Shown here: piece by piece, positions 8,863-19,485 of the stretch
Layout: each line of letters opens with the position of its first letter
Numbering within the stretch: the first letter of the stretch is position 1
Origin: Streptomyces sp. NRRL F-5135
GTDB taxonomy: Bacteria > Actinomycetota > Actinomycetes > Streptomycetales > Streptomycetaceae
Length of the DNA stretch: 64,000 nt
Reading direction: 5' to 3'
Assembly: GCF_000719775.1 (NCBI RefSeq)
Contig: NZ_JOHR01000009.1
Location: forward strand, 62,001-126,000
Position numbers and translations under genes: made by a program
Notes under the pieces: generated by a model
Database searches by the model: none
What the model was told of the DNA's origin: nothing
What the model saw: only the letters and a program-made list of their open reading frames with translations

Positions 8863-9501
8863 TCAGTCGAAGCTGGGGGCCGCCGTCCTCGTGCGCTTGA
8901 TCTCGTAGAAGCCGGGGATCGAGGCGACCATCAGCGTGCCGTCCCAGAGCTTCGCCGCCTCCTCGCCCTTCGGGGCGGGGGTGACGACCGGGCCGAAGAA
9001 GGCGATCTGCTCGCCGTCCGCGCCGGGGACGGCGATCACGGGCGTGCCGACCTCCTGGCCCACCTTGTCGATGCCCTCCTTGTGGGAGGCGCGCAGCTCG
9101 GTGTCGTACGTGTCGGAATCGGCGTACTCGATCAGGCCGGCGGGCAGGCCCACGTCCGCCAGGGCGCCGGCGATCGCCTCGCGGCTGCTGCCCTCGCCCC
9201 GGTTATGGAAGCGGGTGCCGAGGGCCGTGTAGAGCGGGCCCACGATCTCGTCACCGTGGAGCTGCTGGGCGGCGACGACCACGCGCACCGGTCCCCATGA
9301 CGGGCCGCCCGGGCGCATCCTCTCCGCGTACTCCGGGGGCAGGGTGTCCAGCTTGTCCTCGTTGAGCACGGCGAGGCTCATCACGTGCCAGCGCACCTCG
9401 ATGTCACGGACCTTCTCCACCTCCAGCACCCAGCGGGAGGTCAGCCAGGCCCAGGGGCACAGCGGGTCGAACCAGAAGTCGACCGGGGTCTTCTCGGACA
9501 T
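8863..9501 (-). CDS. DsbA-family thioredoxin-fold protein (mycothiol-dependent nitroreductase type)
   Basis: This 212-residue cytoplasmic protein has a thioredoxin fold with a helical insert, resembling the DsbA-like FrnE/Rv2466c group. The active-site segment FDPLCPWAW (near residue 12) carries a single Cys in a CPW motif instead of CxxC, as in mycothiol-dependent reductases. The cis-Pro loop GTPVIAV is also present. ATG 9501 is preceded by GAGGAGAG; an upstream TTG would add four residues and is unlikely. In related actinobacteria such proteins reduce nitro compounds or disulfides with mycothiol; the substrate here is inferred only from family. It is convergent with sodF and divergent from pepN. 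Confidence 0.82.
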   Translation of the reverse strand: MSEKTPVDFWFDPLCPWAWLTSRWVLEVEKVRDIEVRWHVMSLAVLNEDKLDTLPPEYAERMRPGGPSWGPVRVVVAAQQLHGDEIVGPLYTALGTRFHNRGEGSSREAIAGALADVGLPAGLIEYADSDTYDTELRASHKEGIDKVGQEVGTPVIAVPGADGEQIAFFGPVVTPAPKGEEAAKLWDGTLMVASIPGFYEIKRTRTAAPSFD

Positions 9502-9766
9502 GTCTCTCCTCAATCATGGCTGTAGCTCGGCACGGACCGGTATCGCCGGGGGCGACGCCGCGTCCGCCGCGACCGACGGGTCGGTCACGGCGCGTCGCAC
9601 ACCCGCGTAGCGGAGAACGTGCCGGGCGATCCAGGGCATTCCCGCTCCGGGTCCGGCGAATGCCACGTGTCGGTGGGGCGTGCGAGGATCGGTTCCGGTC
9701 CGCGGCCGACCACCGGCCGGACAGGATCCAGCTGCGACGAGCCACAGAGGCCACAGAGGAGTGACC

Positions 9767-12424
9767 GTGCCCGGTGAGAATCTCTCCCGCGACGAGGCCC
9801 GCGAGCGGGCGGTACTGCTGTCCGTCGACGGGTACGACGTCGCTCTCGACCTGCGCTCGGCGGTCGGTGCCGGGCCGGAAGTCGGTGCCGGGCCGGAAGG
9901 GGACGAGCCGGAAGCCGGCGGGCCGGACGGTGACCGGCCGCGCACGTTCCGCTCGGTCACGACGATCCGGTTCCGCTGCGCCGAGCCGGGGGCGTCGACC
10001 TTCGCGGACCTGATCGCGCCCGAGGTGAGCGCGGTGACGCTGAACGGGGCGGAGCTGGACCCGGCCGCCGTCTTCGACGGCTCGCGGATCGCGCTGGCCG
10101 GCCTGTCGGCGGAGAACGTGCTGGTGGTGGACGCCCGGTGCGCGTACAGCCGGACCGGCGAGGGCCTGCACCGCTTCGTCGACCCCGAGGACGGCGAGGT
10201 CTACCTCTACACGCAGTACGAGCCGGCCGACGCGCGGCGGGTGTTCGCCAACTTCGAGCAGCCCGACCTGAAGGCGCCGTACACGTTCTCGGTGACCGCG
10301 CCGGACGGCTGGACGGTGCTCAGCAACGGCACCGCCGCGCGGGTCGAGCCGTCGGGCGCCGACGACGGGTGCTCGACCACGCGCTTCGCGCCGACGGAGC
10401 CGATCTCCACGTACATCACCGCCGTCGTGGCGGGGCCGTACCACTACGTGCGCGACCACTACAGCCGTGCGCTGCCGGACGGCACGACGCTGGAGATCCC
10501 GCTGGGCGCGCTCTGCCGCAAGGGGCTGGCCCGGTACTTCGACGCGGACGACGTCTTCGAGATCACCAAGCAGGGGCTGGACTTCTTCCACGACCGCTTC
10601 GACTACCCGTACCCCTTCGGGAAGTACGACCAGGCGTTCGTGCCCGAGTACAACCTGGGCGCGATGGAGAACCCGGGCCTGGTGACCTTCCGGGAGGAGT
10701 ACATCTTCCGCGGTTACGTGACCCGCGCGTCCTACGAGCGCCGGGCGAACGTCATCCTGCACGAGATGGCGCACATGTGGTTCGGCGACCTGGTCACCAT
10801 GGAGTGGTGGGACGACCTCTGGCTGAAGGAGTCCTTCGCGGACTTCATGGGCACGTTCTCGATGGTGGGGGCCACCCGCTTCACCGACGGCTGGACCACC
10901 TTCGCCAACAACCGCAAGGCGTGGGCCTACCGCGCCGACCAGCTGCCGTCCACGCACCCGGTCACGGCCGACATCCGTGACCTGGAGGACGCCAAGCTGA
11001 ACTTCGACGGGATCACCTACGCCAAGGGCGCGTCCGTGCTCAAGCAGCTGGTCGCGTACGTGGGCGAGGAGGCGTTCCTGGAGGGCGCGCGGCGCTACTT
11101 CAAGCGGCACGCGTACGGCAACACCCGGCTGGACGACCTGCTCTCGGTGCTGGCGGAGACCTCCGGGCGGGACATGTCGGGCTGGGCGCGCTCCTGGCTC
11201 CAGACGGCCGGGCTCAACTCCCTCACCCCGCGGGCCGCCTACGGGGCGGACGGGCGCGTCACGGAACTGGCCATCCTCCAGGAGGCGTCCGCGACCCATC
11301 CCGAACTGCGCCCCCACCGGGTCGCGGTCGGGCTCTACCGGCGCACCGCGGGCGGGGGCGGACTGGCGCGGTACGCCCGTGCCGAGGTGGACGTCGACGG
11401 GGCGCGCACGGTCGTCACGGAGCTGGCCGGGGCCGAGCGGCCCGACCTGATCCTGGTCAACGACGAGGACCTGACGTACTGCAAGGCGCGCTTCGACGCC
11501 GGCTCGCTGGAGACCGTGCGGTCGCACCTGGGCGACCTCGCCGACCCGCTCGCCCGCGCCTTGTGCTGGTCCGCGCTGTGGAACATGACGCGGGACGCGC
11601 TGCTGCCGGCCAGGGAGTTCATCGACACGGTGATCGCCCACGCGGGCCGGGAGACGGACGTGGGTGTGCTCCAGACGCTGCACGCCTGGGCGAGGACGGC
11701 GCTGCACCGCTACACCGCGCCCGACCGGCGGGAGCACGGCGCCCGGCTGCTGGCCGGGAGCGCGCTGGCCCGGCTGCGGGAGGCCGAGCCGGGCAGTGAG
11801 CACCAGCTGACGTGGGCCCGTTTCTTCGCCTCGGCCGCCGCGTCGGACGAGGACTTCCGGCTGCTGCGGGGCCTCCTCGACGGCACGGACAAGATCGACG
11901 GGCTCACGGTCGACCAGGAGTTGCGGTGGACCTTCCTGGAGCCGCTGGCGGCGCGCGGGCTGGCCGACGAGGCGGCGATCGCGGCGGAACTGGCCCTGGA
12001 CAACACGGCGTCGGGCAAGCGCCACCAGACGCGCTGCCTGGCGGCCCGGCCGTCGGCGGCCGTCAAGGCGCAGGTCTGGGCCCAGGTCGTGGAGTCGGAC
12101 GCGCTGTCGAACGCGCTGGTGGGGGCGTCGATCGCGGGCTTCGCGCAGCCGGACCAGCGGGAGCTGCTCGCGCCGTACGCCGCGCGGTACTTCGAGGTGA
12201 TCGAGCGGGTGTGGACGGAGCGGTCCATCCAGATCGGGATGGATGTGGTCCGGGGCATGTTCCCCGAACTCCAGGGCGACCGCTCGACGCTGGAGGCGTC
12301 GACGGCCTGGCTCGACGCCCACCCGCACGCGGCGCCGGCGCTGCGCAGGCTGGTACTGGAGGCGACGGACGACCTGGCGCGCGTGCTGCGCGGACAGGAG
12401 TGCGACCGGGCGGCGGCGGGCTGA
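9767..12424 (+). CDS. pepN: Aminopeptidase N (M1 zinc metallopeptidase), paralogue 1
   Basis: This cytosolic M1 aminopeptidase of about 885 residues removes N-terminal residues from peptides. The exopeptidase motif GAMENPG and the zinc motif HEMAHMWFGD with the third ligand Glu in LWLKESFADF are intact, as is the catalytic Tyr region. The C-terminal ERAP1-like helical domain fills the second half. The N-terminus has an extra Gly/Pro/Glu-rich insert of about 20 residues (VGAGPEVGAGPEGDEPEAGG), coded by a small DNA duplication, absent from the paralogue at 16382. GTG 9767 is chosen because AGAGGA precedes it at 6 nt and it gives the PGENLSRDEA start shared with the paralogue. Confidence 0.94.
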   Translation: MPGENLSRDEARERAVLLSVDGYDVALDLRSAVGAGPEVGAGPEGDEPEAGGPDGDRPRTFRSVTTIRFRCAEPGASTFADLIAPEVSAVTLNGAELDPAAVFDGSRIALAGLSAENVLVVDARCAYSRTGEGLHRFVDPEDGEVYLYTQYEPADARRVFANFEQPDLKAPYTFSVTAPDGWTVLSNGTAARVEPSGADDGCSTTRFAPTEPISTYITAVVAGPYHYVRDHYSRALPDGTTLEIPLGALCRKGLARYFDADDVFEITKQGLDFFHDRFDYPYPFGKYDQAFVPEYNLGAMENPGLVTFREEYIFRGYVTRASYERRANVILHEMAHMWFGDLVTMEWWDDLWLKESFADFMGTFSMVGATRFTDGWTTFANNRKAWAYRADQLPSTHPVTADIRDLEDAKLNFDGITYAKGASVLKQLVAYVGEEAFLEGARRYFKRHAYGNTRLDDLLSVLAETSGRDMSGWARSWLQTAGLNSLTPRAAYGADGRVTELAILQEASATHPELRPHRVAVGLYRRTAGGGGLARYARAEVDVDGARTVVTELAGAERPDLILVNDEDLTYCKARFDAGSLETVRSHLGDLADPLARALCWSALWNMTRDALLPAREFIDTVIAHAGRETDVGVLQTLHAWARTALHRYTAPDRREHGARLLAGSALARLREAEPGSEHQLTWARFFASAAASDEDFRLLRGLLDGTDKIDGLTVDQELRWTFLEPLAARGLADEAAIAAELALDNTASGKRHQTRCLAARPSAAVKAQVWAQVVESDALSNALVGASIAGFAQPDQRELLAPYAARYFEVIERVWTERSIQIGMDVVRGMFPELQGDRSTLEASTAWLDAHPHAAPALRRLVLEATDDLARVLRGQECDRAAAG

Positions 12425-12708
12425 CGGATTCCGGGTGCCCGGCGGGTGGTTCCGGCCGCCCGGGTGAGTCGGATTTCGGCCGCCGCGCGCCGGGATCCGT
12501 TCGGCGCCGGCCGGCGCCGAACGGGCGCCACGCCGCGTACGAGCAGGTGACAGGGGTCCGACCGGGTGAAAGATGGTTGGCCGGGCGCCGGGAGGGGGAT
12601 CCTGATCGGCGCTCGAACGCCCGTACTTTAGGGCGGTGTTGTCCGGTTTTGTCGACGAATTCGTAACAGGGGTTAGATGCCTGGTGAGGCTGGGGGAGAT
12701 CACCGGAC

Positions 12709-13821
12709 ATGAACAACGACGCCCCCACTTCCCCCCACCTGCTCGGCGAACTCACCGGCGAGACGGGTGCGCGGGTCTACTCGCTCGCGCGGCTGCGCGA
12801 GCACGGTGTGCCGGCCGGCCGGGTCGCCGCGCGGTGCCGGCCCGGCGGCCCCTGGCAGCAACTGCTGCCGGGGGTCTACCTGTTGCACGCGGGCCTGCCG
12901 ACGAGTGAGGAACGGCTGCGCGCGGTGCTGCTGTACGCGGGGCGGGCCGAACCGGCGCCGGTCCCGGCCCAGCCCTCGCCGTCCGGGGCGGACGGGGCCG
13001 GCGGGACGGCCGGGGCCGGGGTGGCGGCTTCGGCGGGCGGACCGGTGATGATCACGGGGCTCGCGGCGCTGGCGCTGCACGGCTTCTCGGCCACTCCCCC
13101 GCTGTCCTCGCTGCACCGGATCGACGTCCTGGTGCCGCGCACCCGGCGGCTGCGTTCCACGGGCTGCGCCCGTATCGTCCGCGCACGCGCGCTGCCCCGG
13201 CCCGAGCCCATCGGCGGGGTTCCGGTAGCGCCGGTGGTACGGGCGGTGGCCGACGCCGTCGCGGACCTGTCTGAGGCGGGCCCGGTGGTCACGCTGCTGA
13301 CGGAGGCGGTACGCGGCGGGCACTGCGAACCGGCCGCGGTGGTCCGGGAGCTGCACCAGTCAGGACTGCTGGTGCGCCCGCACGTGGTGGCCGCGGTCGA
13401 CACGCTGCTCGCGGAGGGACGGACGCTGGCCGAGGCGCGGCTGTACGAGATGGTGCGCGCCCACGGGCTGCCGGAGCCGCTGTGGAACGTCGACCTGAGG
13501 CTGCCGGGCGGGCCCGGCCTGGGCGCGGTGGACGCGTACTGGCCCGAGCAGGCCGTCGCGGTGGAGCTGGACACCCGGGCCCCGCACCCGGGCGTCCACT
13601 CGCGTACGGAGCCCACGGCGGGGCCGGATGACGAGGAGGCCCGGTGGTCGGCGACGGCCCGCAAGCGCGAGCACCTGGAACGCCTCGGCATCACGGTCGT
13701 CCATCTGACGCCGGCGAAGCTGCGGGAGTCGCCGGAGCAGCAGGCGACGGTGGTCCGTACGGCCCTGACGGCGGCGGAGGACCGGGACCCGGCGGCGTAC
13801 GTGACCGTCCTCCCCCGGTGA
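12709..13821 (+). CDS. AbiEi-like antitoxin-domain protein of unknown function
   Basis: This 370-residue protein has an N-terminal winged-helix segment of AbiEi antitoxin type (residues about 10-60: VYSLARLREHGV...PWQQLLPGVYLLH). A middle region follows with MITGLAALALHGF and a promoter-like DNA-binding layout. The C-terminal part (ERLGITVVHLTPAKL) resembles the very-short-patch/DUF559 endonuclease-like fold often attached to such proteins in actinobacteria. No AbiEii-type nucleotidyltransferase toxin gene is adjacent, so a classical toxin-antitoxin pair is not supported. The gene stands alone between pepN and an intergenic stretch. A role in DNA binding or regulation is inference. Confidence 0.6.
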   Translation: MNNDAPTSPHLLGELTGETGARVYSLARLREHGVPAGRVAARCRPGGPWQQLLPGVYLLHAGLPTSEERLRAVLLYAGRAEPAPVPAQPSPSGADGAGGTAGAGVAASAGGPVMITGLAALALHGFSATPPLSSLHRIDVLVPRTRRLRSTGCARIVRARALPRPEPIGGVPVAPVVRAVADAVADLSEAGPVVTLLTEAVRGGHCEPAAVVRELHQSGLLVRPHVVAAVDTLLAEGRTLAEARLYEMVRAHGLPEPLWNVDLRLPGGPGLGAVDAYWPEQAVAVELDTRAPHPGVHSRTEPTAGPDDEEARWSATARKREHLERLGITVVHLTPAKLRESPEQQATVVRTALTAAEDRDPAAYVTVLPR

Positions 13822-14248
13822 CCGGTGCGGCCCGGCGGCGTTCCGCGTGACCGCGCGGGGCGGGGTCCTGCCCGGCCGGCCCCCGGGCCGGCCCAGGCCG
13901 CCCCCGGCCGTACGGCGGCTCTACGGCGTATGGCTCCACGGGCATACGCCGGGGCCCGGACGCCACGGCCGGTGGCTTCCCGGTGGCCGGGTCACCGGGC
14001 CCGGGTGGGCGGCGCCCCCACCCGCCCCCACCCGCCCCCACGCCGGCCTCAGCCGGCCGTAACCTGGCGGGGCGGCCCGCCCACGGCCGCCGATCCGCGG
14101 CCACCGGCACCGCTCGTCCTACGCGGTGGCCCGGTGGCCCGGCCGACGCTGCCGCGCTCGGTGCGGCACGGCCCCGTCCGGGCCGGGTCGGTCGGGCCCG
14201 TTGGGCACGGTCCGGCACAGTCAGCGGCCTGTGCCCGCCGACCTGTGG
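13822..14248. other. Intergenic stretch without recognisable gene
   Basis: About 430 bp of very GC-rich, low-complexity DNA separate the AbiEi-like gene and the convergent NUDIX gene. It has C-rich runs such as ccacccgcccccacccgccc (about 14019-14038). Open frames here are compositional. No RNA gene, repeat family or protein homology is visible. Confidence 0.6.
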
Positions 14249-14782
14249 TCAGCGGCCGGTGGCCGGGGCCGGCCCGGTGCCGACGGCGGGACCTTCGCCG
14301 CGCCCCGCGCGGTGCCCGTCCCCCTCGCCGACGACATGGCCGACGGGCGGCCGCTCGCGCCACAGCCGCAGGGCGACGTCGACCAGCTCGACCCGGTCGA
14401 GGCCGGCGACCGCGCCGAGCGGGTGCCAGGCCGCGAGATCGGTGGAGCCACCGGTCTCGGGCCGCAGCGTGCCGCCCGTGATCCGGCCCTCGTAGACGAT
14501 CCGCAGACCCTGGAAGTCGGCGGACAGGCCCAGGGCGCGCGGGTAGCGGCGGCGGACCGAGTCCAGGCCGAGCAGCGCGGTGATCTCGGCGGTGTGGCCG
14601 GTCTCCTCCTCGACCTCGCGGACCACCGTGTCGCGGGGATCCTCGCCGTGCTCCATGCCACCGCCGGGGAGCGTCCAGCGCTTGGTGCCGTCGCGCGCCA
14701 CCCAGCGGGCGAGAAGGATCTGTCCGTCCTGGACGCACACGGCGTAGGCCGCCACGCGCAGCTCCTGCTTCATCCCGGTCAT
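14249..14782 (-). CDS. NUDIX hydrolase
   Basis: This is a compact hydrolase of nucleoside diphosphate-linked compounds. A perfect Nudix box is present: G-GMEHG-E-DPRDTVV-REVEEETG (G-x5-E-x7-REUxEExGU), with LPGGGMEHGE leading in. About 177 residues from ATG 14782; ATG 14773 (MKQELRV) is an equally possible start, and an upstream ATG at 14941 would add 53 residues without homology. The last 25 residues are Gly-rich and look like read-through into intergenic sequence. The substrate is unknown. Confidence 0.87.
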   Translation of the reverse strand: MTGMKQELRVAAYAVCVQDGQILLARWVARDGTKRWTLPGGGMEHGEDPRDTVVREVEEETGHTAEITALLGLDSVRRRYPRALGLSADFQGLRIVYEGRITGGTLRPETGGSTDLAAWHPLGAVAGLDRVELVDVALRLWRERPPVGHVVGEGDGHRAGRGEGPAVGTGPAPATGR

Positions 14783-16181
<1,399 letters not shown>

Positions 16182-16227
16182 GACGACGGCCGGCCCGGTC
16201 CTACGGGTCGGGGCGACCGGCCGAGAG

Positions 16228-16276
16228 GCGGAGCGGGGCCTTCCGGTGCGTCCGGAAGGCCCCGCTCCGCGGTTTT
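16228..16276 (+). terminator. Strong intrinsic terminator of asd
   Basis: A perfect 19-bp stem (16228-16246 with 16252-16270), a 5-nt loop tgcgt, and ggtttt after it: the best intrinsic terminator in the window. Confidence 0.93.
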
Positions 16277-16381
16277 GGCGACCGCCCGGCGACCCCCGCG
16301 GCGGCGGGATATGCCACCGCACGGAGCGATCCGCCGTGGAAGGATGACCGGAAACGTCATGAACCGAGGAGATGAAACCGG

Positions 16382-18961
16382 GTGCCTGGCACAAATCTGA
16401 CCCGCGAGGAAGCGCAGCGTCGCGCACGCCTCCTCACCGTCGGCTCGTACGGGATCGATCTCGATCTCAGCGGCGCGCAGGAGGGCGGCACGTTCCGGTC
16501 CGTCACCACCGTCCGCTTCGAGAGCGCGGAGGCCGGGGCGGAGACCTTCATCGACCTGGTGGCGCCCACCGTGCACGAGGTCGTCCTCAACGGCACGGCG
16601 CTGGACGTCGCCGAGGTCTTCGCGGACTCGCGGATCGCGCTCAAGGAGCTGCTCGAGGGTCCGAACGAGCTGACGGTCGTCGCGGACTGCGCCTACACCA
16701 ACACCGGTGAGGGGCTGCACCGCTTCGTCGACCCGGTGGACGAGCAGGCGTACCTGTACACGCAGTTCGAGGTGCCGGACGCGCGGCGCGTGTTCGCCTC
16801 GTTCGAGCAGCCGGACCTCAAGGCCACCTTCCAGTTCACCGTGCGGGCCCCCGAGGGCTGGACCGTCGTCTCCAACTCCCCGACCCCGGAACCCAGGGAC
16901 AACGTCTGGGTCTTCGAGCCCACGCCGCGCATCTCGTCGTACATCACGGCGCTGATCGTCGGCCCGTACCACTCGGTGCACAGCTCCTACGAGAAGGACG
17001 GGCAGTCGGTGCCGCTGGGCATCTACTGCCGTCCCTCGCTCGCCGAGTACCTGGACTCGGACGCGATCTTCGAGGTCACGCGGCAGGGCTTCGACTGGTT
17101 CCAGGAGAAGTTCGACTACGCGTACCCCTTCGCCAAGTACGACCAGCTGTTCGTGCCGGAGTTCAACGCGGGCGCGATGGAGAACGCGGGCGCGGTGACG
17201 ATCCGCGACCAGTACGTGTTCCGGTCGAAGGTGACGGACGCGGCGTACGAGACGCGGGCCGAGACGATCCTCCACGAGCTGGCCCACATGTGGTTCGGCG
17301 ACCTGGTCACCATGGAGTGGTGGAACGACCTCTGGCTGAACGAGTCGTTCGCCACGTACACCTCGATCGCCTGCCAGGCGCACGCCCCCGGCTCGCGGTG
17401 GCCGCACTCGTGGACGACGTTCGCCAACTCCATGAAGACGTGGGCGTACCGCCAGGACCAGCTGCCGTCCACGCACCCGATCATGGCGGAGATCCGCGAT
17501 CTGGACGACGTGCTGGTCAACTTCGACGGCATCACGTACGCGAAGGGCGCGTCGGTGCTCAAGCAGCTCGTCGCGTACGTGGGCCAGGACGAGTTCTTCC
17601 GGGGCGTGCAGGCGTACTTCAAGGCGCACGCGTACGGCAACACGCGCCTGTCCGATCTGCTGGGCGCGCTGGAGGAGACCTCCGGGCGGGACCTGAAGGT
17701 CTGGTCGAAGGCCTGGCTGGAGACGGCCGGCATCAATGTGCTGCGGCCGGAGATCGAGCTGGACGAGTCGGGCCACGTGACGTCGTTCGCGGTCCTCCAG
17801 GAGGCGCCGGCGCTGCCCGAGGGCGCGAAGGGCGCGCCCGTGCTGCGGCCGCACCGGATCGCGATCGGCCTGTACGACCTGGACGCCGGCACCGGCAAGC
17901 TGGTCCGCACGCGCCGGATCGAGCTGGACGTGGACGGCGCGCGCACGGAGGTGCCGTTCCCGTCGGACACCCCGCGCCCGGCGGTCGTCCTGCTCAACGA
18001 CGACGACCTGTCGTACGCGAAGATCCGCCTCGACGACGAGTCGCTGCGGGTCGTCACCGAGCACCTCGGCGACTTCACGGAGTCGCTGCCGCGCGCCCTG
18101 TGCTGGGCGTCGGCGTGGGACATGACGCGCGACGGCGAGCTGGCCACCCGCGACTACCTGGAGCTGGTGCTCTCCGGCATCGCGAAGGAGTCGGACATCG
18201 GCGTCGTGCAGTCGCTGCAGCGGCAGGTGAAGCTGGCGCTGGACCTGTACGCGGCGCCGGACTGGCGCGAGACGGGGCTCACGCGGTGGACGGACGCGAC
18301 GCTGGCGCACCTGCGCTCCGCCGAGCCGGGCGGCGACCACCAGCTGGCGTGGGCGCGGGCGTTCGCCGCGACCGCGCGGACGCCGCAGCAGCTCGACCTG
18401 TTGCAGGGGCTGCTGGACGGCACGGAGACCATCGAGGGCCTGGCCGTGGACACCGAGCTGCGCTGGGCCTTCGTCCAGCGGCTTGCGTCGACGGGGCTGC
18501 ACGACGAGGAGGAGATCGCCGCCGAGTACGAGCGCGACCGGACGGCCGCGGGCGAGCGCCACGCGGCGGCGGCCCGGGCGGCACGGCCGGACAGCGCGGC
18601 CAAGGCGGAGGCGTGGGCGTCGGTGGTGGAGAGCGACAAACTGCCGAACGCGCTCCAGGAGGCGGTCATCGGCGGCTTCGTCCAGACCGACCAGCGTGAA
18701 CTGCTCGCGCCGTACGCGGAGAAGTACTTCGCGGCGGTCGCGGACGTCTGGGAGTCCCGCTCGCACGAGATGGCGCAGCAGATCGCGGTCGGCCTCTACC
18801 CGGCCGTCCAGATCTCCCGGGCCACGTTGGAGGCGACGGACGCCTGGCTGGCCTCGGCGGGCCCGAACGCGGCGCTGCGCCGGCTGGTGACGGAGTCCCG
18901 CTCGGGCGTCGAGCGCGCGCTCACGGCGCAGGCGGCGGACGCGGCGGCGGGGATCGCGTAG
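16382..18961 (+). CDS. pepN: Aminopeptidase N (M1 zinc metallopeptidase), paralogue 2
   Basis: This 859-residue M1 aminopeptidase has GAMENAG, the zinc motif HELAHMWFGD and LWLNESFATY. It has the length of the canonical actinomycete PepN, and its whole layout parallels the enzyme at 9767, with many identical blocks (EGLHRFVDP, NFDGITYAKGASVLKQLVAYVG). The start is GTG 16382 with GAGGAG upstream, giving PGTNLTREEA, aligned with the start of paralogue 1. This copy lacks the N-terminal repeat insert and has the more conserved sequence, so it is probably the housekeeping PepN. Confidence 0.95.
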   Translation: MPGTNLTREEAQRRARLLTVGSYGIDLDLSGAQEGGTFRSVTTVRFESAEAGAETFIDLVAPTVHEVVLNGTALDVAEVFADSRIALKELLEGPNELTVVADCAYTNTGEGLHRFVDPVDEQAYLYTQFEVPDARRVFASFEQPDLKATFQFTVRAPEGWTVVSNSPTPEPRDNVWVFEPTPRISSYITALIVGPYHSVHSSYEKDGQSVPLGIYCRPSLAEYLDSDAIFEVTRQGFDWFQEKFDYAYPFAKYDQLFVPEFNAGAMENAGAVTIRDQYVFRSKVTDAAYETRAETILHELAHMWFGDLVTMEWWNDLWLNESFATYTSIACQAHAPGSRWPHSWTTFANSMKTWAYRQDQLPSTHPIMAEIRDLDDVLVNFDGITYAKGASVLKQLVAYVGQDEFFRGVQAYFKAHAYGNTRLSDLLGALEETSGRDLKVWSKAWLETAGINVLRPEIELDESGHVTSFAVLQEAPALPEGAKGAPVLRPHRIAIGLYDLDAGTGKLVRTRRIELDVDGARTEVPFPSDTPRPAVVLLNDDDLSYAKIRLDDESLRVVTEHLGDFTESLPRALCWASAWDMTRDGELATRDYLELVLSGIAKESDIGVVQSLQRQVKLALDLYAAPDWRETGLTRWTDATLAHLRSAEPGGDHQLAWARAFAATARTPQQLDLLQGLLDGTETIEGLAVDTELRWAFVQRLASTGLHDEEEIAAEYERDRTAAGERHAAAARAARPDSAAKAEAWASVVESDKLPNALQEAVIGGFVQTDQRELLAPYAEKYFAAVADVWESRSHEMAQQIAVGLYPAVQISRATLEATDAWLASAGPNAALRRLVTESRSGVERALTAQAADAAAGIA

Positions 18962-19039
18962 CGCTCAGGGGGTGCCCGGGCGGGGGTACGGGCCGCGGTC
19001 CCGGGTGCGTGCGGGAACTCGGGTCCGCGTACGGCCCGG

Positions 19040-19079
19040 GTACGAGCACGGGCCCGCGTACGAGGGCCCGTGCTCGTAC
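19040..19079. terminator. Bidirectional terminator behind pepN
   Basis: A perfect 16-bp stem gtacgagcacgggccc (19040-19055 with 19064-19079) and an 8-nt loop lie between convergent genes, within a region of further gtacg repeats. Confidence 0.8.
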
Positions 19080-19225
19080 GGGCCCGGGTGCGGTCTTTCG
19101 GGGCCGCGCCCGTGCCCCCGCCCGCCCCGTGGGCCAGGCCGGGCCACGTCACGGCGCCTGCCGCGGACATGCGAAAGCACCGCCCCGCACACCTGTGCCG
19201 GGCGGTGCCGCGAGGGCGCCGTGGG

Positions 19226-19465
19226 TCAGCCCTGCTGCTGGGGCTTGCGGGACTTGTCCAGGACCATCACCAGGCCGGCGATGACACCGAAGATCACCAG
19301 CGGGGCCACCACGAAGAGGCCGAGCGTCTCGACGACGCTCAGGCCCTGGCCCGGGTCGTCGCCGTCGTCCCGGGTGAGCGCGAGGGCCGGGGACGACATG
19401 AGCAGCATCATCAGCGTCGTACCGGCCGCCAGGGCGCCGGCGCGCAGAGCGTTCTTCTTGTCCAC
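19226..19465 (-). CDS. Small membrane protein of unknown function
   Basis: A 79-residue protein: short basic start MDKKNALRAG, a hydrophobic segment that could be a signal peptide ending at SSPALA, a short acidic linker (TRDDGDDPGQG), a second transmembrane helix (about residues 46-69) and a basic tail DKSRKPQQQ. It is a common type of Streptomyces single-pass small protein. I do not recognise a function. It lies 20 bp downstream of malQ on the same strand, so it may be cotranscribed. Confidence 0.7.
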   Translation of the reverse strand: MDKKNALRAGALAAGTTLMMLLMSSPALALTRDDGDDPGQGLSVVETLGLFVVAPLVIFGVIAGLVMVLDKSRKPQQQG

Positions 19466-19485
19466 GGTGCAAACGTAGCGAACGC

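Noticed and set aside
9404..12703. Long minus-strand open frame opposite pepN
   Set aside because: Antisense shadow of the aminopeptidase; the plus-strand product has intact catalytic motifs.
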